A DNA stretch of 64,000 bases from Paraburkholderia caledonica NBRC 102488 (GTDB lineage Bacteria; Pseudomonadota; Gammaproteobacteria; Burkholderiales; Burkholderiaceae): the NCBI RefSeq assembly GCF_000685095.1, contig NZ_BAYE01000010.1, positions 124,001 through 188,000 of the forward strand, in the 5' to 3' direction. Position 1 is the stretch's first letter, and each line of letters starts with the position of its first letter. Shown here piece after piece: positions 52,800 to 62,438 of the stretch. Under the pieces are notes generated by a model, which did no database searches, was not told where the DNA came from, and was given only the letters and a program-made list of their open reading frames with translations. Made by a program: the position numbers and the translations under genes.

Positions 52800-52857
52800 G
52801 CGCGCCAAGGGTTCGTCTTGCGCTCGCCGTACGTACCCATCGTCAGGAGAAACCCCC

Positions 52858-53400
52858 ATGAATTCACCCACTGCGGAAACGCTGCTGGACGTTGCACCGA
52901 GCGACGTCCAGCGCGTGCCGGTGAGCTTCGACATCAACGGAAAAAAGCATGAATTCGAAGTGGAAGCCTGGACCTCGCTGCTCGACTTGCTGCGCGAGCA
53001 CTGCCATTTGAGCGGAACGAAGAAGGGCTGCGATCACGGGCAATGCGGCGCCTGCACCGCCATTGTGAATGGCCAGCGTATCAACACCTGTCTCGCGCTC
53101 GCGGTGGTTCACGACGGCGCGTCGATTACGACAATCGAAGGACTCGCGAACGGCGAAACGCTGCATCCGGTTCAACAGGCGTTCATCGACCACGATGCAT
53201 TTCAGTGCGGCTACTGCACGCCAGGACAGATCTGCTCGGCCGTGGCGATGCTGCAGGAAGGCCATGCTAGAACCGCGGACGACGTGCGCGAACTGATGAG
53301 CGGCAACCTGTGCCGCTGCGGCGCTTACACCAATATCGTCGCCGCGATTCTCGACGCAGCGGAGCTTGCGGATAAGGACCACCAGGGAGTGAGGCCATGA
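52858..53400 (+). CDS. paoA: Aldehyde oxidoreductase, 2Fe-2S subunit (PaoA-like)
   Basis: A 180-residue xanthine-oxidase-type iron-sulfur subunit. The plant-ferredoxin-like cluster is KGCDHGQCGACTAIV with a further Cys in INTCLALA; the helical cluster is FQCGYCTPGQI and NLCRCGAYTNI. It passes electrons from the molybdenum centre to FAD. Unlike E. coli PaoA it has no twin-arginine signal: it starts MNSPTAETLLDV and goes straight into the ferredoxin fold. The complex is therefore likely cytoplasmic. ATG at 52858 follows CAGGAGAAAC. It overlaps paoB by four bases (ATGA). Confidence 0.9.
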   Translation: MNSPTAETLLDVAPSDVQRVPVSFDINGKKHEFEVEAWTSLLDLLREHCHLSGTKKGCDHGQCGACTAIVNGQRINTCLALAVVHDGASITTIEGLANGETLHPVQQAFIDHDAFQCGYCTPGQICSAVAMLQEGHARTADDVRELMSGNLCRCGAYTNIVAAILDAAELADKDHQGVRP

Positions 53401-54401
53401 ACCGCTTTTCGTACACGCGCGCAAACGAGGTGTCGCAAGCGATCGAACAGCATCGTGCAAAGGCCGCCGCAGCGTTCATTGCGGGCGGTACCAATCTGGT
53501 CGATCTGTGGCGCGAGAACGTCGTGCATCCGCAGGTCGTGATCGACATCAACCGCTTGCCGCTTAAGCTGATCGAGCCGACTGCCGCGGGCGGACTGAAA
53601 ATCGGCGCTCTCGTGACCAACAGCGCAGCCGCTTACGACCCGCAGATTGCCGCGCGCTATCCGTTGCTCTCCAAGGCGATTCTCGCGGGCGCCTCGCCGC
53701 AGATTCGCAATGTGGCGAGCGTGGGCGGCAACCTGCTGCAGCGCACGCGGTGTGTCTACTTCTACGATGCGGGCACGCGCTGCAACAAGCGCGAACCCGG
53801 CACGGGTTGCCCAGCATTGGAAGGCGTGAACCGGATGCACGCGATTCTCGGCGCGAGCGAACACTGCATTGCGGTGCATCCGTCCGATATGTGCGTGGCA
53901 TTGGCCGCGCTTGATGCAACGGTTCATCTATCCGGGCCCGACGGAGCTCGCGTGTTGCCGTTCGCCGACTTTCACCGCTTGCCGGGCGACACGCCTCACA
54001 TCGACACCAACATGCGTGACGACGAACTGATCACCGCGGTCGAGTTGCCGAAGCAGGGCTTCGCGCAGCATCACGCGTACGTCAAGCTGCGCGACAGGGC
54101 CTCCTATGCGTTTGCGCTTGTCTCCGTGGCACTGGGACTTGAAATCGACGGCGACGTGATCGTGAATGCGCGTTGCGCGCTCGGCGGCGTTGCGCACAAG
54201 CCGTGGCGCAATACGGACGCTGAAGCGTCGCTGCAGGGCAAGACATTGAGCGCGGAGACGGTACGCAACTTTGCCACCGACCTGCTGCGTGACGCACAGG
54301 GCCGCCGCGGCAATGCGTTCAAGGTCGAATTGACGGCGCGTGCGATCGAGCGCGCATTTCTGGGCGCGAGTCAACGTTCGTTCGAGGAGTCTGGGCTATG
54401 A
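53397..54401 (+). CDS. paoB: Aldehyde oxidoreductase, FAD subunit (PaoB-like)
   Basis: A 334-residue FAD-binding subunit (CO-dehydrogenase/xanthine-dehydrogenase medium-chain fold). FIAGGTNLVDLWRENV and GASPQIRNVASVGGNLLQ are the FAD sites. A Cys-rich insert RTRCVYFYDAGTRCNK plus GTGCPALEG resembles the extra 4Fe-4S site of E. coli PaoB. The FAD subunit hands electrons to the acceptor. Start overlaps paoA, and its stop overlaps paoC (ATGA), so the three are translated together. The order A-B-C is as in E. coli. Confidence 0.9.
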   Translation: MNRFSYTRANEVSQAIEQHRAKAAAAFIAGGTNLVDLWRENVVHPQVVIDINRLPLKLIEPTAAGGLKIGALVTNSAAAYDPQIAARYPLLSKAILAGASPQIRNVASVGGNLLQRTRCVYFYDAGTRCNKREPGTGCPALEGVNRMHAILGASEHCIAVHPSDMCVALAALDATVHLSGPDGARVLPFADFHRLPGDTPHIDTNMRDDELITAVELPKQGFAQHHAYVKLRDRASYAFALVSVALGLEIDGDVIVNARCALGGVAHKPWRNTDAEASLQGKTLSAETVRNFATDLLRDAQGRRGNAFKVELTARAIERAFLGASQRSFEESGL

Positions 54402-56647
54402 ACCGTGTTGAAACTTTGCCTGCTCTGCGCGCGAGCGGCGTGCCGCACAAGCGCGTCGACGGCAGACTGAAGGTGACCGGCGCCGCGCAGTACGCGGCCG
54501 ACTTCACCGCCAATGGACTCACGTATGGCTTCGTCGTGTCGAGCACGATTGCGGCGGGGCGCATCGTGTCGATCGATTCGTCGGCCGCGCTTGCGTTGCC
54601 GGGCGTGCTGCATGTGCTGACGTATCAGAATCGCCCTGAGTTGCCTCGCGAGGACAAACCGTACAAAGACATGGTTGCGCCCGGCGGCAGCCCGCTCAGG
54701 CCGCTGTGGGACGACCGTGTGTGGTACAGCGGCCAGCCTGTTGCGCTCGTGCTTGCCGAGTCGCTCGAACTCGCGCGTCATGCGGCGTCGCTGGTTGACG
54801 TGCGTTATGAGTCGGCGCCGCACCGAACGGATATGGGCGAGGCGCTCATGGATGCCGAGCCGCCTTCGACGGAGAAGGGCGGCTTCGACCCGCCGCCCGC
54901 GCCGCGCGGCGACGCCGACGCTGCGTTGGCCAGCGCCGTGGCGCGTGTCGATGCGTTCTTCAGCACGCCGGCGGAATATCACAACCCGATGGAAATGCAT
55001 GGCTGCACAGTCGTACCCGACGAGCACGGCCACTTGACCGTGTATGAAAAGACACAGGGCGTCGTCAACACCAAGTCGTATCTGACGGCAGTGTTCGGCT
55101 TGAGCGACGAGCAGGTGCAGGTGGTGTCGCCTTTTGTCGGCGGTGCATTCGGTTCGGGCTTGCGGCCGCAATATCACCTCGCGCTTGCGGTCATGGCGGC
55201 GCTCGAATTGAAGCGCCCAGTGCGAGTGACGTTGACGCGCCAGCAAATGTTCACGTTCGCGCATCGGCCGCAGTCGATTCAGCGCGTGGCACTGGGCGCG
55301 GGCGCCGACGGCAGGCTGCAGGCGGTGATTCACGAAGCCGTCTCCGAGACTTCCCAATACGAAGATTACTGCGACGTGGTGGTGAACTGGGCCGGCCAGC
55401 TATATCAATGCGACAACGTAACGCTCGGCTACAAGGTCGTGAGGCTCGACGTGCCGACGCCCGCCGACATGCGCGCGCCGGGCGCAGCGCAAGGTCTTTT
55501 CCCGCTCGAAGTGGCAATGGACGAATTGGCCGAGTCGTTGCAGATGGACCCGCTCGAACTGCGCCTCATCAACTACGCCGAACGCGATGCGAACAAAAAT
55601 CTGCCGTTCTCCAGCAAGGCGCTGCGCGAATGCTATCGCGAAGGCGCCGCCCGCTTCGGCTGGGACAAGCGGCCGCTCGCGCCGCGCGCGCGGCGCGAGG
55701 GCACTGAGCTGATCGGCTGGGGCATGGCGACGGGCGCATGGGACGCGATGCAAAACGAAGCGTCCGCGCGCGCAGTGCTCACGCGCGACGGCCAGGTGAC
55801 TGTGTCGAGCTCGACTGCGGATATCGGCACCGGCACCTACACCGCAATGACGCAAATCGCGGCGGACGCGCTCGGTGTGCCGCTTCACGACGTGGTGTTC
55901 GAGCTCGGCGATACACGCTTGCCGAAAGCGCCGCTCGAAGGCGGGTCGTGGACGGTGTCGTCGGTGGGAAGCGCGGTCGATGTCGCGTGCAAGCGGCTTC
56001 ACAACCGTCTCGTGGAGCTAGCGCGGCAACATGGCAGCGCTCGTTTCGCGAGTGTGGCGCGCGAGGAGATCAGGCGGGCAGGCAAGCAGATCGTGTGCGG
56101 ATCGGGCACCGAAGACGCAATCGCAATCGACACGCTACTGGAGCGCGCCGGCCTCGAAGCGCTCGAAGAACAAGCCAGCGTGAAGCCGCACGAAAAGCAG
56201 CAGGCATATTCGATGGGCACACACTCGGCGGTGTTTGTCGAAGCGCGCGTGGACGAAGCGTTGGGCACCGTGCGCGTGACCCGTGTGGTGAGTGCCGTGG
56301 CCGCGGGTCACATCGTCAATCCGAAGACTGCGGCGAACCAGGTGGCGGGCGGCGTGGTGTGGGGCATCAGCATGGCGCTGCACGAGGAAGGACAGTTCGA
56401 TCACGACATCGGTCGGCAGATGAACCACAACCTTTCCGAGTATCACGTGCCGGTCAACGCGGACATTCATGACATCGACGTGCTGTTCGTCGAGGAGCAC
56501 GACGATATCGTCAATCCGCTTGGCGTGAAGGGCGTAGGTGAAATCGGCGTGGTGGGCGTGGCGGCTGCAGTGTGCAATGCGATCTGGCATGCGACCGGCA
56601 AACGCGTGCGGGAATTGCCGATCACGTTGGACAAGCTGTTCGCGTGA
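54398..56647 (+). CDS. paoC: Aldehyde oxidoreductase, molybdenum subunit (PaoC-like)
   Basis: A 749-residue molybdenum-hydroxylase large subunit. Domains: aldehyde oxidase hammerhead (~20-140, RVDGRLKVTGAAQYAADF), then the molybdopterin-binding part with PFVGGAFGSGLRPQ, MRAPGAAQGLFPLEVAMDEL and the catalytic Glu in GVKGVGEIG near the C-terminus. It oxidises aromatic aldehydes to acids at a Mo centre carrying molybdopterin cytosine dinucleotide in the E. coli enzyme. No paoD-type chaperone (XdhC-like) gene follows; it must be elsewhere. A hairpin terminator ends the operon at 56751. Confidence 0.9.
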   Translation: MNRVETLPALRASGVPHKRVDGRLKVTGAAQYAADFTANGLTYGFVVSSTIAAGRIVSIDSSAALALPGVLHVLTYQNRPELPREDKPYKDMVAPGGSPLRPLWDDRVWYSGQPVALVLAESLELARHAASLVDVRYESAPHRTDMGEALMDAEPPSTEKGGFDPPPAPRGDADAALASAVARVDAFFSTPAEYHNPMEMHGCTVVPDEHGHLTVYEKTQGVVNTKSYLTAVFGLSDEQVQVVSPFVGGAFGSGLRPQYHLALAVMAALELKRPVRVTLTRQQMFTFAHRPQSIQRVALGAGADGRLQAVIHEAVSETSQYEDYCDVVVNWAGQLYQCDNVTLGYKVVRLDVPTPADMRAPGAAQGLFPLEVAMDELAESLQMDPLELRLINYAERDANKNLPFSSKALRECYREGAARFGWDKRPLAPRARREGTELIGWGMATGAWDAMQNEASARAVLTRDGQVTVSSSTADIGTGTYTAMTQIAADALGVPLHDVVFELGDTRLPKAPLEGGSWTVSSVGSAVDVACKRLHNRLVELARQHGSARFASVAREEIRRAGKQIVCGSGTEDAIAIDTLLERAGLEALEEQASVKPHEKQQAYSMGTHSAVFVEARVDEALGTVRVTRVVSAVAAGHIVNPKTAANQVAGGVVWGISMALHEEGQFDHDIGRQMNHNLSEYHVPVNADIHDIDVLFVEEHDDIVNPLGVKGVGEIGVVGVAAAVCNAIWHATGKRVRELPITLDKLFA

Positions 56648-56721
56648 ATGCCGGTTGTCGCGCGGATTGCAGCGGATCAATGCGGAACAACCCGGCAAGA
56701 AGCGGAAAAACGTCGGGAAAT

Positions 56722-56756
56722 GCAGAGCGGGGCTCGTTAGCCGCGCTCTGCTTCTT
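56722..56756 (+). terminator. Terminator after the aldehyde oxidoreductase operon
   Basis: GCAGAGCG (56722-56729) pairs with CGCTCTGC (56744-56751); an inner GGCT-cgtt-AGCC extends the stem. TTCTTCC follows, a weak T-tract. The position after paoC fits. Confidence 0.6.
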
Positions 56757-56843
56757 CCATTGCGCTGCGGCTCAATCTTCGCGCTGTGCGTATTCGCGCA
56801 GCGCGAGGCGCGCCGAAACGTGCCCCAACATCAAGCCACAGCA

Positions 56844-57245
56844 TTAGTCGGCGTATTTGAATTCCGGCAGCGCTTCTAGCGACTTTTTGGTCGCCTCTGG
56901 CAGTACCACGCGACGATTGTTGATCTGCAGATCGTTGAACGGAACCGCCACGAGATGCTTGCCCAGGCCGAGAAAGCCGCCCACCGACAGAATGGCGTAG
57001 GTGCCGCGGTCGCCGCCTGGCGAGACGATCAGATCGTCGACAGTTCCAATGTTGTCCTTGTTCTTGTTGAAGACGTCGGCCCCGGCCAGCTTCGACGCGC
57101 GATAGCCGCTCGCAAGCTGAACCACGTCGGTGCGCCTCTCTGTGATGGATTGCGGAGCGCCCTGTGCATAAGCGTTGCCTTGCGACGCGAGTGTGCTGAG
57201 CAGCAGTGCTGCTGCAAGCAGCGGTCTGGCCTGCGTGCTTCTCAT
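56844..57245 (-). CDS. Exported PRC-barrel domain protein
   Basis: A 133-residue protein with a signal peptide (LLAAALLLSTLASQGNAYAQ) and a PRC-barrel: ASKLAGADVFNKNKDNIG, TVDDLIVSPGG and YAILSVGGFLGLGKHLVAVPF. Periplasmic PRC-barrel proteins of this type are common in rhizobia and Burkholderia; they may help in envelope or RNA/ligand binding but have no fixed role. The ATG follows AAGGAGAAACGATC. Divergent from glgX. Confidence 0.88.
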   Translation of the reverse strand: MRSTQARPLLAAALLLSTLASQGNAYAQGAPQSITERRTDVVQLASGYRASKLAGADVFNKNKDNIGTVDDLIVSPGGDRGTYAILSVGGFLGLGKHLVAVPFNDLQINNRRVVLPEATKKSLEALPEFKYAD

Positions 57246-57442
57246 GATCGTTTCTCCTTGTTATGTATGGCGCCGTTCGCGGCGCATCCAGTAGCTTTCA
57301 AGCCCGTTACCGCAAATTGCGTGCCGCGTCTGACCAAGCGCGCAAGGCCCGGGCCCGAGGATTGCTACAGGAGCGGGCCTGCTATTCATATCGCCTACAC
57401 CGGAACCGCGCGCAAGCGCTTTTGCTTCTCACAGGAATCCCT

Positions 57443-59659
<2,217 letters not shown>

Positions 59660-59700
59660 TCGGGAATAGCACTTCGGGAATAGCACTTGCTGTTTGCCTC

Positions 59701-59740
59701 AAGGCCGCGCGTATTCACTCAGTGATTGCGCGCGGCCTTT
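59701..59740 (+). terminator. Rho-independent terminator after glgX
   Basis: AAGGCCGCGCG (59701-59711) pairs with CGCGCGGCCTT (59729-59739) and is followed by T residues; a small inner hairpin TCACT-C-AGTGA sits in the loop. Confidence 0.8.
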
Positions 59741-59782
59741 CGCCATGCCGGCATCCGCTTGACCTTTACTGTAGGTGACCAA

Positions 59783-59962
59783 ATGGAACAGGAGCAGACC
59801 TCTCAGGAGGAACAGATTCGCATGCGCGCTTATTACCTGTGGGAGCAGGCGTCGGAGCCGAAGGGCACACCCGACGAATACTGGGAACAGGCCCGCAGCG
59901 AGATTGAGAAGGAAACGCCGCCAGTGGAAAGCGGACCGATTGCGGAAGAGCCGAAAAAATAA
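59783..59962 (+). CDS. DUF2934 family small protein
   Basis: A 59-residue protein with EQIRMRAYYLWEQASEPKG, the DUF2934 core (IR.RAY.LWE..G.P.G....W..A), and an acidic tail. The family is widespread in Burkholderia and alphaproteobacteria with unknown role. ATG at 59783 follows AGGTGA; a longer frame from 59726 overlaps the terminator. It lies 50 bases before the AI-2E-type gene and may share its transcript. Confidence 0.85.
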   Translation: MEQEQTSQEEQIRMRAYYLWEQASEPKGTPDEYWEQARSEIEKETPPVESGPIAEEPKK

Positions 59963-60013
59963 GCACATGCGAGGGAGCACTACAACAGATAGCGACAAGC
60001 GGCACGCCTCGCC

Positions 60014-62062
60014 ATGAAGGATTTTCCCGAACCGTCACGCGGCAGGCATCCCACGCGCATCGACGCGCCGCCTGCCGCATTCGGTCTGGATGCGCTGATC
60101 GCGTTGGCGGTCGGCGCAGGTCTCGTAGCGTGCCTGTACTTCGCGCGAGCGGTTCTGATTCCGATGACGCTCGCAATTCTGTTGAGCTTTCTCGTCGCGC
60201 CGCTCGTGAAGTCGCTGGGCCGTTTGAAGCTCGGCCATGTCGCGTCGGTGTTCGCCGCTGTGGTGATTTCGGTGTCGGTGATCGGCGTGCTCGGCGCGGT
60301 GATCGCCATGCAACTGACGGACCTGGCGGCGGGCATGCCGCGCTATCAGGCAACCATCGAGCATAAGATGGAAGCCGCGCATACGTTGACTGTAGGCAAG
60401 CTCGATCGCTTCGCCAAAGTCGCGGGTCAGGCGCTGCAACGTGCCACCGTTGAACCGACGCCGCCCGCGCCGCGACGCGATGCGTCGTCTCCCGACGGCC
60501 GCGCGGCCGCCGCCGTTCCCGTCGAAGTGCGCGAGCCGGTGCCGACGCCGCTGGAACTCGCGCGGCGCGTGTTGTCGCCGGCAATCAGTCCGCTGGAGAC
60601 GGCGTTCATCGTGTTCGTCGTGATGGTGGTGATCCTCCTGCAACGCGACGATCTTCGCGATCGCGCGATCAGGCTGTTCGGCTCGCGCGATCTGCATCGC
60701 ACCACCACCGTCATGGACGAAGCGGCGCGGCGCCTGAGCCGCTACTTCGTTTCGCAGCTCGGATTGAATGCGGGGCTCGGCGTCGTGATCGGCGCGGGGC
60801 TCTTCTTTATCGGCGTGCCGAGTCCGATTTTGTGGGGCATCCTCGCGGCGTTGCTTCGGCTCGTGCCGTATGTCGGCATCTGGATCGCGGGCGGGCTTGC
60901 CACCGCGCTCGCCGCCGCGGTGAGTCCCGGGTGGGACATGGCGATCTGGTCCATAGCGCTTTTCGTGACGGTCGAACTGCTGGTGGGCCAGGTCGTGGAG
61001 CCGCTGCTATATGGACGCAGCACCGGACTCTCGCCGTTTTCGGTCGTCGTAGCGGCGATCTTCTGGAGCTGGATCTGGGGGCCAATCGGGCTCATTTTGT
61101 CGACGCCTTTGACGCTCTGCCTGCTCGTGCTCGGCCGGCATATCAGGCGTCTGGAATTTCTCGACGTGATGCTGGGCGACCAGCCGGCGCTCACGCCTGT
61201 CGAAAATTTTTATCAACGTGTGCTCGCGGGCGATCCCGACGAAGCGCTCGCGCAAGCGGAGCTGCTGCTGCGCGAGCGTTCGCTGTCGGCATACTACGAC
61301 GAGGTGACGATCCCGGGCCTGCAACTCGCCGCCAACGACGTCGTGCGCGGCAGCGTCACCTCGGTGCAGCTCGCGCGGATCGAGTCCACCACGAACGATC
61401 TGATCGATGGACTCGACGGTTATCCGGACGAGCAGCCGCCGCGGCTCACGGCGGAGGACGCCGGCGCCGATATTGGACCGGTGGCGCCGTCGCATATCGC
61501 GCCGACTGCATCGGCGGGCATGCATGCGTTGTTTGCAAACCATATGTCGCGCGGTGCCGCGCAGGGGCCGCGCGACGATAGCGCTCAACAAGCCGCTGAA
61601 GATGCGCTGGAGGAAGCGCAAGATCCGCCGCGCGCAGCGAATCAGCGTGTCTTGTGCATTCCGGGGCGGGGCCCGCTCGATCCCGTGGCGGCGACCATTC
61701 TGTTGCAACTGCTCGGCAAGCATGGTTTCACGGCACGCGCGCTACCGCACGAGGCCGCGTCACGCGCCTCGATCGAGCAGATGGATGCCGACGACGTGGG
61801 CATCGTCTGCATCGTCTATCTGCGGATCGACGGCGTTCCCTCGCATTTGCGCTACATGGTGCGGCGCATTCGCGCACGCTTGCCGAACGCGTCGATTATC
61901 GTAGGACTGTGGGCGCGCGAGGATCTCGAGAAGTGGAGCGTCGATCTGCAAGACGCGATGGGCGCCGAATGCTATGTCACTTCATTGCAGGAGATGCTGG
62001 CAGCTTGCCGCATGTACACCAGCACGACAAGCGGCGAACCGCTCGCATTGGCCAACGTCTAG
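60014..62062 (+). CDS. AI-2E family (PerM-like) transporter with C-terminal Rossmann-like domain
   Basis: A 682-residue protein. Residues ~25-400 match the AI-2E/PerM permease family with about eight helices: FARAVLIPMTLAILLSFLVAPLV at the start, GVPSPILWGILAALLRLVPYVG and GPIGLILSTPLTLCLLVLGRH later. A Pro/Ala-rich loop lies around 150-175. After the last helix come ~280 cytoplasmic residues, a helical linker and then RVLCIPGRGPLDPVAATILL through NASIIVGLW, which alternates strands and helices like a cobalamin-binding or receiver-type Rossmann fold. The B12 histidine motif (DxHxxG) is absent. Normal members end near residue 360, so the C-terminal domain is an addition. Substrate unknown. Confidence 0.82.
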   Translation: MKDFPEPSRGRHPTRIDAPPAAFGLDALIALAVGAGLVACLYFARAVLIPMTLAILLSFLVAPLVKSLGRLKLGHVASVFAAVVISVSVIGVLGAVIAMQLTDLAAGMPRYQATIEHKMEAAHTLTVGKLDRFAKVAGQALQRATVEPTPPAPRRDASSPDGRAAAAVPVEVREPVPTPLELARRVLSPAISPLETAFIVFVVMVVILLQRDDLRDRAIRLFGSRDLHRTTTVMDEAARRLSRYFVSQLGLNAGLGVVIGAGLFFIGVPSPILWGILAALLRLVPYVGIWIAGGLATALAAAVSPGWDMAIWSIALFVTVELLVGQVVEPLLYGRSTGLSPFSVVVAAIFWSWIWGPIGLILSTPLTLCLLVLGRHIRRLEFLDVMLGDQPALTPVENFYQRVLAGDPDEALAQAELLLRERSLSAYYDEVTIPGLQLAANDVVRGSVTSVQLARIESTTNDLIDGLDGYPDEQPPRLTAEDAGADIGPVAPSHIAPTASAGMHALFANHMSRGAAQGPRDDSAQQAAEDALEEAQDPPRAANQRVLCIPGRGPLDPVAATILLQLLGKHGFTARALPHEAASRASIEQMDADDVGIVCIVYLRIDGVPSHLRYMVRRIRARLPNASIIVGLWAREDLEKWSVDLQDAMGAECYVTSLQEMLAACRMYTSTTSGEPLALANV

Positions 62063-62083
62063 AAAAGCACTGGAAAAGCAGGC

Positions 62084-62113
62084 AAAAACGCCCGGCGCTT
62101 GGCGCGTCGGGCG
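62084..62113 (-). terminator. Terminator for the small leftward gene
   Basis: CGCCCGGCGC (62089-62098) and GCGCGTCGGGCG (62102-62113) form a stem with a small bulge; on the minus strand TTTTT (62084-62088) follows. Confidence 0.75.
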
Positions 62114-62132
62114 ATTGTCGTTGCAGCAGTGC

Positions 62133-62303
62133 TTATTTGCCGGTGGCCCAGCCTTCTGAGGTCTTGCCTTCGTCGTCAGTCACGATTTTCGTCGTGCCGC
62201 CGGTAGAGGGCGGGTCGCTCGCCGGAAACGTGTCCTCGACTTCCTTGTCGATCTGCTTCTCGGTCTTGTCGGCATTCGGGTGCTGTTCCTTGGGTTCTGC
62301 CAT
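62133..62303 (-). CDS. Small conserved hydrophilic protein (56 aa)
   Basis: A 56-residue acidic, hydrophilic product: MAEPKEQHPNADKTEKQI, then VEDTFPASDPPSTGGTTKI. The DTFPASDPPS motif occurs in many short proteobacterial proteins of unknown function that I remember only as 'hypothetical'. ATG at 62303 follows AAGGAGAAGCGTC, a strong ribosome site; the frame open to 62429 is not used. It ends at its own terminator. Possibly stress-related, as such proteins often are; this is not shown here. Confidence 0.8.
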   Translation of the reverse strand: MAEPKEQHPNADKTEKQIDKEVEDTFPASDPPSTGGTTKIVTDDEGKTSEGWATGK

Positions 62304-62438
62304 GACGCTTCTCCTTGATCTGATAGATGTGATGGGCGGACGGCCACGCTGCTCGCGCGGCCTACTGGGGTGCTTTTTACATCGGCATGTAGAGTTGAAT
62401 GAAAGGTGAGCGCTCCATGAGATAAACATCGGCTTGCG

